A DNA stretch of 9,019 nucleotides from Chloroflexota bacterium (GTDB lineage Bacteria; Chloroflexota; Anaerolineae; Anaerolineales; E44-bin32), in assembly GCA_026390045.1 (NCBI GenBank), contig JAPLGR010000320.1, positions 1-9,019 of the forward strand. Direction: 5' to 3'. This document shows, one piece after another, positions 1 to 8,564 of the stretch. Position 1 is the first letter of the stretch. Every line of letters starts with the position of its first letter. Below the pieces are notes generated by a model. It searched no databases. It was given only the letters and a program-made list of their open reading frames with translations, and was not told the DNA's origin. Made by a program: the position numbers and the translations under genes.

Positions 1-1102
1 GGCGAGCCTCGCTTCGCGTCGCGGCCAGCCCGGCCGCCACCAACACGTCCACGATCGTCTGCCCGTGCGCAAGCTGGAAGCTCTGCATCGCCTCAGGCGC
101 GCCCTGCTCCTGGAACACCTGCCGGAATGCGTGTTCCGCAGGCGCGACGAATTCCTCGCCGTGGTAGATGGCGACGATTTCTCGCGCCAGGCGCATCTTG
201 ACGTCGCGCGGGTGCAGCGATCCACCGGCCAGTCCCTGCTCGATGGCCGCGATCTCGGCCGGCGTCAGGCGCGTCACCAATCGGAAGTACGCGCCCATGG
301 CCGCGTCCGGGATACTCATCACCTTGCCGTACATGTCGTCCGGCGTGGCCCGCAACGGAATATGGTTGCCCAGCGACTTGCTCATCTTAACGACGCCGTC
401 CGTGCCCGGCAGGATGCCAACGATGATCCCGATGTTCGGCCTCTCCCCCATGAACTCCATCAGCTTGCGTGCGGCGGTGATGATGTTGAACAGCTGGTCT
501 GTTCCGCCGACCTGCACATCAGCGCGCAGGCTGTAGGCATCATAGCCCTGCATCAGGGCGTAGAAGGTCTCGTGCAGGTAGATGGCGTCGCCGTCGTCCC
601 ATCGCTTGCGGAAATTGTCGCGGGTCAGGAACTGCTGCAGCGTGAAGTTCGACGCCAGGCGGATCAGTGCCGCCAGGTCAAGCTTCGAGAGCCACGCGTC
701 GTTGTACTCGATGCGCGTCGTCTTGGGATCGAGGATCTTGAACGCCTGCTGCGCATAGGTCTCGGCGTTGGCGGCGGTCTCCTCCGCCGTCAGCTGCGGG
801 CGCAGCTTGTTCTTGTCCGACGGGTCGCCGATCAGCGAGGTGAACCGGCCGATGAGGAAGGTCACATCATGGCCGAGTTCCTGGAACTGGCGCAGCTTGC
901 GCATCGGCACGGTGTGCCCCAGGTGCAGATCGCTGGTGCGCGGGTCGAAACCGCAGTAGACGCGCAAGGGTCGCCGCGCCCGGGCGGCCTCCGTCAGCCT
1001 CGATTTGAGCTCGGCGGCCATGGCGCCCTGCAGGGCGTCGTCCCCGTATTCGGTACCCTGCATCAGCAGCGCGACCTGATCGTCGATCATCATGGAGCCC
1101 AT
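1..1102 (-). CDS. tyrS: Tyrosine-tRNA ligase, C-terminus cut by window edge
   Basis: This cytoplasmic class I synthetase activates tyrosine with ATP and loads it on tRNA-Tyr. I translated the minus strand by hand: 367 codons are present and the frame is open to the left edge. The HIGH-type signature is HLGH (residues 60-63, context FDPRTSDLHLGHTVPMRK). The KMSKS signature is perfect at 239-243. The tyrosine-pocket block GYDAYSLRADVQVGGTDQ lies between them. Residues from about 347 (GQTIVDVLVAAGLAATRSEA) begin the C-terminal S4 RNA-binding domain, so only a few dozen residues are missing. It resembles the longer Thermus-type TyrRS subgroup (from memory). The start is the ATG at 1102 because GGAGG (1110-1114) sits 7 nt upstream; in-frame ATGs at 1093 and 1090 are alternatives. 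It is transcribed divergently from alaS and has a long leader. No frameshift was seen. Confidence 0.95.
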   Translation of the reverse strand, partial: MGSMMIDDQVALLMQGTEYGDDALQGAMAAELKSRLTEAARARRPLRVYCGFDPRTSDLHLGHTVPMRKLRQFQELGHDVTFLIGRFTSLIGDPSDKNKLRPQLTAEETAANAETYAQQAFKILDPKTTRIEYNDAWLSKLDLAALIRLASNFTLQQFLTRDNFRKRWDDGDAIYLHETFYALMQGYDAYSLRADVQVGGTDQLFNIITAARKLMEFMGERPNIGIIVGILPGTDGVVKMSKSLGNHIPLRATPDDMYGKVMSIPDAAMGAYFRLVTRLTPAEIAAIEQGLAGGSLHPRDVKMRLAREIVAIYHGEEFVAPAEHAFRQVFQEQGAPEAMQSFQLAHGQTIVDVLVAAGLAATRSEAR

Positions 1103-1282
1103 CTCTCTGCCTCCGTGGGCCACAACAGAACAGCGTGGCACCCCTCGCGCCACGCTGCCAGTCTACTCCCGATGACTGCCGGCTCTCACCTCGGCGCGGG
1201 GCGCGTCCGACCGAGGGAGCCCCTCGGGCGGCTTCCGGCGTAGATCATCTCCCGGGCGCGCAACGGGTGAGGCGTCACCATG
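1103..1282 (-). promoter_or_regulatory. Long structured 5' leader of tyrS
   Basis: About 180 nt separate the predicted tyrS transcription start (near 1282) from its ATG, which is long for a simple leader. Read on the minus strand it holds several inverted repeats: GGTGA/TCACC with a 4-nt loop (1266-1279), CCGAGGG/CCCTCGG with a 3-nt loop (1211-1227), CAGTC/GACTG with a 10-nt loop (about 1159-1178), and a 9-bp hairpin nearest the gene (1131-1157). Synthetase leaders of this length are often regulatory, for example T-box attenuators. The conserved T-box core (TGGN followed by ACCGCG) is not visible, so the class of regulator is unknown. Some pairing is expected by chance in DNA this GC-rich. 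Confidence 0.4.
1131..1157 (-). promoter_or_regulatory. Perfect 9-bp hairpin in tyrS leader, possible attenuator
   Basis: CAGCGTGGC and GCCACGCTG form a perfect 9-bp stem around a 9-nt loop. On the minus (tyrS) strand the stem is followed by TTCTGTTGT, a moderately T-rich stretch. It could therefore act as a weak intrinsic terminator or attenuator about 28 nt before the tyrS start. It does not include the Shine-Dalgarno site. The T tract is imperfect, so this is a candidate only. Confidence 0.4.
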
Positions 1283-1288
1283 CGCCGG

Positions 1289-1317
1289 AGCATACCACAG
1301 CCGACCTCGCCAGCCAA
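1289..1317 (-). promoter_or_regulatory. Predicted sigma70-type promoter of tyrS
   Basis: On the minus strand there is a -35 element TTGGCT (1317-1312) and a -10 element TATGCT (1294-1289), separated by exactly 17 nt. Each matches its consensus at 4 of 6 positions. Transcription would start near 1282. The -35 element lies 16 bp from the -35 of the divergent alaS promoter. Strength and exact start are inferred. Confidence 0.55.
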
Positions 1318-1333
1318 CTTCCAGGGCAGCGCG

Positions 1334-1362
1334 TTGAGCGTCGCCTCCACCTGGCTTATAAT
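1334..1362 (+). promoter_or_regulatory. Strong sigma70-type promoter of alaS
   Basis: TTGAGC (1334-1339) and a perfect TATAAT (1357-1362) are separated by 17 nt, the optimal spacing. Transcription would begin near 1369, only about 15 nt before the ATG at 1385. The AGGAGG at 1375-1380 lies in between. This arrangement fixes the original alaS start at 1385, not at the downstream ATG 1449. Confidence 0.75.
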
Positions 1363-1374
1363 CCTCAGTCGACC

Positions 1375-1426
1375 AGGAGGATCGATGCCTCGCTCGCCGT
1401 CCAAACCCGTGCCAACGCCGGGATGA
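1375..1426 (+). other. alaS: Orphaned start of alaS: Shine-Dalgarno, ATG and 13 codons, then stop
   Basis: AGGAGG (1375-1380) is followed 4 nt later by ATG (1385-1387) and the codons for MPRSPSKPVPTPG, then TGA (1424-1426). It sits directly below a strong promoter and is almost certainly the native start of alaS. A basic, Pro/Ser-rich tag before the catalytic domain is plausible. The reading frame differs from the alaS body (1385 is offset two bases from the frame of 1449). All residues normally found between this tag and the motif 2 block are absent. See the alaS entry. Confidence 0.65.
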
Positions 1427-1448
1427 CGCACATCACACCTTCTTCGAG

Positions 1449-3899
<2,451 letters not shown>

Positions 3900-3944
3900 C
3901 ACTCCGGTGCCACGAGGCCGCATGGAAGGACCCGCGCAGCGGCG

Positions 3945-5450
3945 ATGAAGGTCCAGATCCTCCAGCTCGATCCTCAGGATGACATTGCATCAACGCGTGA
4001 CAAGCTCGCCTGGGCTCAGGCGCAGCGCGTCGTGCTGGTGTGGCCGGACCGGGCACGTCTCCTGCGAAAGCGGCTCGACCTCGTGCTGCTACGTCGCCAG
4101 GCGGCGCGCCAGGGTGTCGAACTAGGGATTGTGTCGCGCGACCCGATTGTCCTGGAGCACGCTGCCGAGCTCCGCATTCCCGCCTTCCGCTCCTCAACTC
4201 GCCTGCCAGAGGAGACCTGGCAAGCCGACTGTGATTTCTCACTCCGTCTCCCGGCGAGGCCCGAACCGCGGGCCGCGGCGAATCCCCCGGCGCGCAGCCA
4301 GACGCGCCCCATGCCCGCCTGGCTGAGAGTCCTCGTGTTGACCATCCTCGTGCTAGCACTGTTGGTCGCAGCGGCGGCGCTCCTTCCCTCGGCGACGATC
4401 ACGGTATACCCAGAGACGCTTGAGCAAGAGGAGACGGTGGTCTTCACCCTCGATCCGCAAGCGCAGGTGCCCGGCGCGGACGGACACGTTCCTGCGCGGC
4501 AGGTCCTGCTTCGCCCGTCAGGCAGCATCCGCGTGACAACTACCGGGGCGACCCTCGTTCCCGGGTCCTCCGCTTCGGGTGAAGTGACCTTCACCAATCT
4601 GACCGATGACCTCGTGCTCGTCCCCGCCGGCACCGGTGTCTTGCCTGCTGGTCGCCCTGACCTGCGGTTCACAACGGCAGCCGATCTCTCGCTTCCGGCC
4701 AGCAAGGGCGCCTCGGCAACCACGCGCGTCGTCGCCGCCGATCCCGGTGTTGCGGGCAACCTTCCCGCGGGCACTCTCAACGCGATCGATGGACCTCTCG
4801 GGCTCAAGGCGAGCGTCGATCAACCAGACCCGCTGACCGGCGGGACTCAGACCTCGCGCGCTGCTGTCGCCTCTGCGGACCACGCTGCAGCTCTTCGGAT
4901 GCTCACGGAGCAGCTTCTCTCAGAGGCTGCATCGGAGATCGAAACGCAACGGAAGGACGGCGAGGCGCTTTCCGATGCGTCCTTACGCGTGACCAACACC
5001 CTCCAGAGCGAATTCGACCGTCAGGTCGGCGAGGCAGCAGATTCGGTGGGCCTCGACCTGAGCCTTGAGGTAACGGCCCTCGTCTATCAGCAGCAGGACG
5101 TCGATGATGCCGCGGCGCTTGTACTCGCGGCCAAGCTCCCCGCCGGCTCCAAGGTCGTCCCAGACTCACTCGCATGGTCGCTGACTTCGTCGGCGACCGC
5201 AGCTCCCGAATCGCTGCCTGCGCGCGTTCACCAGCAGCTGTACAAGCCGGTCCCGGCCGTGGCTGTGACGCGTGCGGCTCGCGGCAGGCATCCTTCCGAT
5301 GCCACAGCGCGCATCGCGGCCATCCCTGGACAAGCGTCCGGACGCCCTGGGAGCCGCAGTGAGCGCACCCGTGCTGGCCGTGGATCCGGGCGAAGTGCGG
5401 ATCGGCCTCGCGATCAGCGATCCCACACAGACCATCGCCCGTCCGCTTGA
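3945..5450 (+). CDS. Membrane-anchored baseplate-J-like protein, probable 3' frameshift
   Basis: This protein of unknown function has 501 codons as read. Residues 1-125 form a predicted cytoplasmic N-terminal domain (MKVQILQLDPQDD..., with a basic LLRKRLDLVLLRRQ stretch). Residues about 126-147 are one strong membrane helix (WLRVLVLTILVLALLV...). The exported part carries SGEVTFTNLTDDLVLVPAGT near residues 208-227 and LRFTTAADLSLPAS, typical of baseplate J/gp47-like beta domains, followed by an acidic helical region (290-370). The family name comes from a phage tail protein, but there are no phage genes here. Similar proteins sit beside ruvX in Chloroflexota (recalled). The start has no good Shine-Dalgarno site (GGAAGGA lies 14 nt away), but no alternative start exists after the alaS stop. 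After IAAIPGQ (about 5338) the protein reads ruvX out of frame for 92 nt. One lost base near 5335 would give SVRTPWEPQ and a stop at 5360-5362. Confidence 0.8.
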   Translation: MKVQILQLDPQDDIASTRDKLAWAQAQRVVLVWPDRARLLRKRLDLVLLRRQAARQGVELGIVSRDPIVLEHAAELRIPAFRSSTRLPEETWQADCDFSLRLPARPEPRAAANPPARSQTRPMPAWLRVLVLTILVLALLVAAAALLPSATITVYPETLEQEETVVFTLDPQAQVPGADGHVPARQVLLRPSGSIRVTTTGATLVPGSSASGEVTFTNLTDDLVLVPAGTGVLPAGRPDLRFTTAADLSLPASKGASATTRVVAADPGVAGNLPAGTLNAIDGPLGLKASVDQPDPLTGGTQTSRAAVASADHAAALRMLTEQLLSEAASEIETQRKDGEALSDASLRVTNTLQSEFDRQVGEAADSVGLDLSLEVTALVYQQQDVDDAAALVLAAKLPAGSKVVPDSLAWSLTSSATAAPESLPARVHQQLYKPVPAVAVTRAARGRHPSDATARIAAIPGQASGRPGSRSERTRAGRGSGRSADRPRDQRSHTDHRPSA

Positions 5451-5757
5451 AGTCGTACGTCACGTCTCGCGCGCGGCGGATGCTCAGGCAATCCTCGAGC
5501 GGGCCGCCCGGCACGGCGCCGACACGATCGTGATCGGCCTTGCGCTCGACTCAGAAGGCGAAGTCGGTCCGCAGGCCCGCCGCGCGGTGCGCCTGGCCCA
5601 AGCTCTGCGCGAACTTACCCCGCTGAACATCGAGACATGGGATGAGAGCGGCTCGACAATAGCCGCGCGCCAGAACAAGCGGGATGATCCGCTGCTCGAC
5701 GCGCGCGCGGCTGCCGTGATCCTGCAGGAATACCTGGATGCCCACCGCCCGACGTAG
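5359..5757 (+). CDS. ruvX: RuvX/YqgF-family Holliday junction resolvase-like nuclease
   Basis: RuvX proteins are small RNase H-fold nucleases annotated as putative Holliday-junction resolvases; in E. coli YqgF takes part in 16S rRNA 5' processing. The product is 132 residues (family about 135-150). Visible acidic residues: D9 in LAVDPGEVRIGLAISDP, E96 in WDESGST and D114 in LLDARAAAVILQEYL, consistent with the D-E-D active site. The middle holds VIGLALDSEGEVGPQARR, the family VVGLP..DG..G block. The usual DERLST motif reads DESGST, which keeps the Glu but loses Leu-Arg. I chose the GTG at 5359 because GGGAG lies 5 nt upstream and because it would overlap the repaired upstream stop as GTGA. 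An in-frame ATG at 5272 would add 29 poorly conserved residues. The 3' end overlaps mltG by 20 nt, implying translational coupling. Confidence 0.9.
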   Translation: MSAPVLAVDPGEVRIGLAISDPTQTIARPLEVVRHVSRAADAQAILERAARHGADTIVIGLALDSEGEVGPQARRAVRLAQALRELTPLNIETWDESGSTIAARQNKRDDPLLDARAAAVILQEYLDAHRPT

Positions 5758-6877
5758 CAGGGGTTGGTCCTGCCTCACGCTGCTTCTCGCCTCGGTCGCC
5801 TGCGGATTGCTTGCGGGCGCAGCCCTGATCGCCATGACCCTTCCGAACGCCGTTGCGGCGCTCGGGCCGGCTGACCCGTCGCTCGAGCCCCTCCCGCGCG
5901 GCGCGCTTGCCGCGTACCTCATGCTCCGCCGCAACGCCGTGGACCAGCCCGCTGGCGACACCGGGGAGCTGATCGACTTCGAGGTCTCTTCGGGCGAATC
6001 GGCGTCGGCAGTGGTCCAGCGGATGCACTCGCTTCGGATCATCAACGAGCCACTCCTGCTGCAAGCGTACTTGCGCTACCTGGGCGTCGACCGCACGATC
6101 CAGGCGGGGCACTACAACTTGAGCGGCGCCATGACGCTCCGCGATCTGGCCAATTCGTTGCAGCACGCATCCATGCCCCCAATCGTCCTCACCGTGCCGG
6201 AGGGTTGGCGACTCGAGCAGATCGCCGAGATGTTGCTCGCGGCACAGGCGCCGTTCACACCAGAGCAGTTCGTCCAAGCTACTCGCCTCGGATCGTACTC
6301 ACCCACCTTGCTCGCGGAGCTCCCTGATCCGACGAAGCTCGAGGGATTCCTGTTCCCGGACACGTACCACCTCACACGGGACAGCCAGCCGGCCGAGCTG
6401 GTGACCACCATGCTCGAGACCTTCGACGAACGCGTGGATCCCGAGCTGCGCGACGCCTTTGCACAACAGGGTCTCACGCTCTACCAGGCGGTCACGCTTG
6501 CCTCGATCGTCGAACGTGAGGCGATCGTGCCTGACGAACGGCCTCTGATCGCCTCGGTGTTCCTCAATCGGCTGGCACAAGGGATCAAGCTCGACGCTGA
6601 CCCGACGGTGCAGTACGCACTCGGCCGGCAGCCGGACGGCGCCTGGTGGAAGCCGACCCTCACCCTGGAAGACCTACAGATCGACTCGCCCCACAACACC
6701 TATCTCTACGCCGGGCTTCCCCCGTCTCCCATCGCCAATCCGGGCCTCGAATCCTTGCGTGCCATTGCCTCCCCCGAAACCTCTCCCTACCTGTACTTCC
6801 GAGCGGCCTGCGACGGTTCGGGCCGGCACACGTTTGCTGAGACGTTCGAGCAGCACCTTCAAAACGCGTGCCCCTAG
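5738..6877 (+). CDS. mltG: Endolytic murein transglycosylase (MltG/YceG-like)
   Basis: MltG is an inner-membrane lytic transglycosylase that cleaves nascent glycan strands and acts as a peptidoglycan synthesis terminase. The 379-residue product has a basic N-terminus and one membrane helix (about residues 11-33), a linker, a LysM-like N-terminal subdomain (FEVSSGESASAVVQRM..., about 80-150) and the YceG catalytic domain. Diagnostic blocks are EGFLFPDTYHL, ASIVEREA with the predicted catalytic Glu259, LDADPTVQYALG, and NTYLYAGLPPSPIANPG. Length and all blocks are normal. The ATG overlaps the ruvX end by 20 nt; AGGAA about 8 nt upstream is a usable ribosome site. It appears to be the last gene of the block beginning at alaS or the baseplate-J-like gene. 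Confidence 0.95.
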   Translation: MPTARRSRGWSCLTLLLASVACGLLAGAALIAMTLPNAVAALGPADPSLEPLPRGALAAYLMLRRNAVDQPAGDTGELIDFEVSSGESASAVVQRMHSLRIINEPLLLQAYLRYLGVDRTIQAGHYNLSGAMTLRDLANSLQHASMPPIVLTVPEGWRLEQIAEMLLAAQAPFTPEQFVQATRLGSYSPTLLAELPDPTKLEGFLFPDTYHLTRDSQPAELVTTMLETFDERVDPELRDAFAQQGLTLYQAVTLASIVEREAIVPDERPLIASVFLNRLAQGIKLDADPTVQYALGRQPDGAWWKPTLTLEDLQIDSPHNTYLYAGLPPSPIANPGLESLRAIASPETSPYLYFRAACDGSGRHTFAETFEQHLQNACP

Positions 6878-6924
6878 GCGCTGCGGCCTGCACATGGTGC
6901 CAGTTGACCCACCTGCCCCCCAGC

Positions 6925-6944
6925 GCGCGGGAGTGCTCTCGCGC
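6925..6944 (+). terminator. Possible terminator hairpin after mltG
   Basis: GCGCGGGA and TCTCGCGC pair over 8 bp (one G-U on the RNA) around a GTGC loop, 47 nt after the mltG stop. There is no T tract behind it, so it is not a classical intrinsic terminator. It could stop or stabilise the mltG transcript, or be a chance structure in GC-rich DNA. Confidence 0.3.
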
Positions 6945-7115
6945 ACCCGCCATTCCGCGTAAACGAAGGTGACAATCTTCCTCCGCTTGTTCCCCGATGA
7001 CGTTTTTCGCTCAAAGGCGGGAGGCCTTGCACTGCCCACTGATTCCTCCCTCCCGTAGGCTAAGTTTACAAGCAGGCTGGGCTGCGGGGGCCCCGCGCGT
7101 TCAGCGTTGTCCCGG

Positions 7116-7129
7116 CCCCTTCGGGGAGG
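7116..7129 (+). promoter_or_regulatory. Cytochrome b6 ribosome binding site inside a small hairpin
   Basis: GGGGAGG (7123-7129), 7 nt before the ATG at 7137, is a strong Shine-Dalgarno site and decides that start over the in-frame ATG at 7107. Its first G residues can pair with CCCC at 7116-7119 across TTC, or form a C(TTCG)G tetraloop. Part of the site may therefore be hidden in the mRNA. The stem is only 3-4 bp, so a real regulatory effect is uncertain. Confidence 0.5.
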
Positions 7130-7136
7130 CAATAAG

Positions 7137-8108
7137 ATGGTATTCCGCAGACTGGCAGTTCTCATGCTCGCGTGTGTGCTGGCGCTGGTTGTGGTCTTCG
7201 TTGCTCGCACGCCTCAAGCCGAGGCCGTCACGGCGGCGTCGACCGATCCAGTGGCCCTCATCCACGCATCGGCTGCGACAGAGTTGCCGCCACCGGCTCA
7301 GGACACCTGTCAGCACTGCCACCTGACCGGCGAGAACACCGCGCTGTTCTATCCGTTCGGACGCTGGGTGATCTTCGGCGTCTTCGGCGCCGTCTTCGCC
7401 TATGGCGGCTGGAGGCTGGGCAGCAAGTGGACAACCCGCGCGCCCTGGAAGCCTCTGCTGGCGCGCGCCGTCGGCTGGACGGAGGAGCGCTTCCACCTCA
7501 AGGAACCGCTCGGCAAGATCCTGTCCAAGCCAGTCCCGATGTTCGCCACGCGCTGGTACTACTGCCTGGGCGGCATTAGCTTCGCGTTGTTCGCAATCCT
7601 GGCGGTGACGGGCATCATGCTGGCCTTCTACTACCAGCCGACGCCCGAGGGCGCCTACGCCAGCATCCAGTACATCGAGACCCAAGTCCTGTTCGGCTCG
7701 GCCGTGCGCTCCATCCACCACTGGGCGGCCAACGGGATGGTCGTCGTGGTCATCGCCCACATGCTTCGCGTGTTCATTACCGGCGCCTTCAAGACGCCGC
7801 GCGAGCTGAACTGGGTGAGCGGCGTGTTCCTGTTCGTGATGACGCTGGCCTTCGGCCTCACCGGCTATCTGCTCCCGTGGGACCAGACGGCCTTCTGGGC
7901 CAGCACCGTGGCAACCGAGATCGCAGGCGCGGAGCCGGCGATCGGAAACCTGGCGCTGGTGCTGCTGCGCGGCGGCTGGGAGGTCACTGGCGTGACACTG
8001 AGCCGCTTCTTCGCGGCGCACGTGATGGTCCTGCCCGTCATCATCGTGGTGTTCATGGTCGCCCACTTCTTCATGATCCGGCGCCAGGGCATCGCCCGGC
8101 CGCTCTAG
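7137..8108 (+). CDS. petB: Cytochrome b6 with N-terminal c-type haem site (CXXCH)
   Basis: This is the quinol-oxidising membrane subunit of a cytochrome b6/bc-type complex, 323 residues. Residues 1-30 resemble a signal or first helix (hydrophobic 6-23, possible AEA cleavage at 30). C58-Q-H-C61-H62 is a c-type haem motif. Residues about 77-94 form another membrane helix, followed by a roughly 45-residue charged linker. From about 135 the protein matches cytochrome b6 from end to end, finishing MIRRQGIARPL. Haem b ligands: H194/H208 (13 between) and H295/H310 (14 between, the b6-type spacing). C143 in YYCLGG matches the Cys that covalently holds haem c_n in cytochrome b6. Plant and cyanobacterial b6 has about 215 residues, so the extra 105-110 N-terminal residues are the unusual part. 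The topology fits: the CXXCH segment would be outside and the b6 core would start inside. It opens an operon with petD (19-nt gap) and the Rieske gene. Confidence 0.93.
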   Translation: MVFRRLAVLMLACVLALVVVFVARTPQAEAVTAASTDPVALIHASAATELPPPAQDTCQHCHLTGENTALFYPFGRWVIFGVFGAVFAYGGWRLGSKWTTRAPWKPLLARAVGWTEERFHLKEPLGKILSKPVPMFATRWYYCLGGISFALFAILAVTGIMLAFYYQPTPEGAYASIQYIETQVLFGSAVRSIHHWAANGMVVVVIAHMLRVFITGAFKTPRELNWVSGVFLFVMTLAFGLTGYLLPWDQTAFWASTVATEIAGAEPAIGNLALVLLRGGWEVTGVTLSRFFAAHVMVLPVIIVVFMVAHFFMIRRQGIARPL

Positions 8109-8127
8109 GCCAGGCCGGAGGATCGAG

Positions 8128-8526
8128 ATGAGCGAACACACTGAGAAAGACGAGAAGACGATCCCGTTCTTCCCGACCCATATCACGACCGAGGCATGGG
8201 TCGTGGTGGGGCTGATGGTGCTGGTGCTGGTGGTGGGCATCATCGGCCTCATCTCGCCGATCGGGCTGGGAGAGCCCGCCGACCCGATGAACACGCCCCT
8301 GCACGTTAAGGCGCACTGGTACTTCGTCTTCCTGCAGGAGATGCTCAAGTACGTTCCCAAGAACATCGGCGTCGTGCTGCCGGTGCTGGGAGTGATTGCA
8401 CTGGCGCTGTGGCCGTTCTTCGACAAGCGCGCTGACAGCCGTCGGGCGCGGACCATCCGCGTTGTCCTAGTCATAGTGGTCATGGCCGCCGTTGCGGTGC
8501 TGACGGTCATGGGGATGCGCGCCTAG
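8128..8526 (+). CDS. petD: Cytochrome b6-complex subunit IV-like protein (C-terminal cytochrome b)
   Basis: This is the partner of cytochrome b6 that completes the quinol-oxidation (Qo) site. The 132-residue product has three predicted membrane helices (about 23-43, 79-98 and 108-130), as subunit IV does. The loop ADPMNTPLHVKAHWYFVFLQE corresponds to the ANP..TP....PEWYFLP.YQ region of subunit IV. The catalytic PEWY motif reads A62-H63-W64-Y65 here, so the Glu is replaced by His. The length is a little below plant subunit IV (about 160). GGAGG (8117-8121) lies 6 nt before the ATG. The gene is 19 nt after the cytochrome b6 gene and 38 nt before the Rieske gene. The family assignment is sound; the effect of the motif change is inferred. 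Confidence 0.88.
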   Translation: MSEHTEKDEKTIPFFPTHITTEAWVVVGLMVLVLVVGIIGLISPIGLGEPADPMNTPLHVKAHWYFVFLQEMLKYVPKNIGVVLPVLGVIALALWPFFDKRADSRRARTIRVVLVIVVMAAVAVLTVMGMRA

Positions 8527-8564
8527 TCGGGCCGCGACGGTCGATGACACCGAGGGAGCGATCG

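Larger units (their letters stand above)
6878..7136. other. 259-nt gene-free spacer between mltG and cytochrome b6
   Basis: No coding region with family signatures or a plausible start was found on either strand. It must hold the end of the mltG transcript and the promoter of the respiratory operon. Hairpins are visible at 6925-6944, 7084-7096 (GCGGGG/CCCCGC type) and 7116-7126. No convincing -35/-10 pair was found: TTGACC at 6904-6909 is close to a -35 consensus but has no -10 at the right distance, and TTGCAC at 7027 is 23 nt from the nearest weak -10-like TAGGCT. Confidence 0.6.

Noticed and set aside
65..1243. A 392-codon open frame on the plus strand opposite tyrS
   Set aside because: It is antisense to a gene with HIGH, KMSKS and S4 signatures, is rich in Arg/His/Gln/Val like a mirror of a GC-rich gene, and shows no family motif.
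1103..1282. Canonical T-box riboswitch upstream of tyrS
   Set aside because: The minus strand reads GTGGCGCGAG at the nearest site; TGGN followed by ACCGCG is absent, and TGGC would not match the A discriminator expected in tRNA-Tyr. Kept only as an unclassified leader.
5272..5358. ATG 5272 as the ruvX start
   Set aside because: It would add 29 residues that do not resemble RuvX. GTG 5359 has a Shine-Dalgarno site 5 nt upstream and gives the normal family length.
3945..5450. Prophage or tailocin element based on the baseplate-J-like domain
   Set aside because: All neighbours are housekeeping genes, the protein has its own membrane helix, and no other tail, capsid or integrase gene is present.
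6904..6932. Promoter at TTGACC in the spacer before cytochrome b6
   Set aside because: No -10-like hexamer occurs 15-19 nt downstream; the stretch is GC-only hairpin sequence.
7137..7180. Lipoprotein signal at Cys13 of cytochrome b6
   Set aside because: MLAC is a poor lipobox and lies too early in the hydrophobic stretch. A membrane helix or ordinary signal fits better.
7101..8510. A 469-codon open frame on the minus strand across the cytochrome genes
   Set aside because: It runs antisense through two unmistakable membrane-protein genes, its composition is low-complexity (His/Asp/Thr-rich), and it has no recognisable domain.
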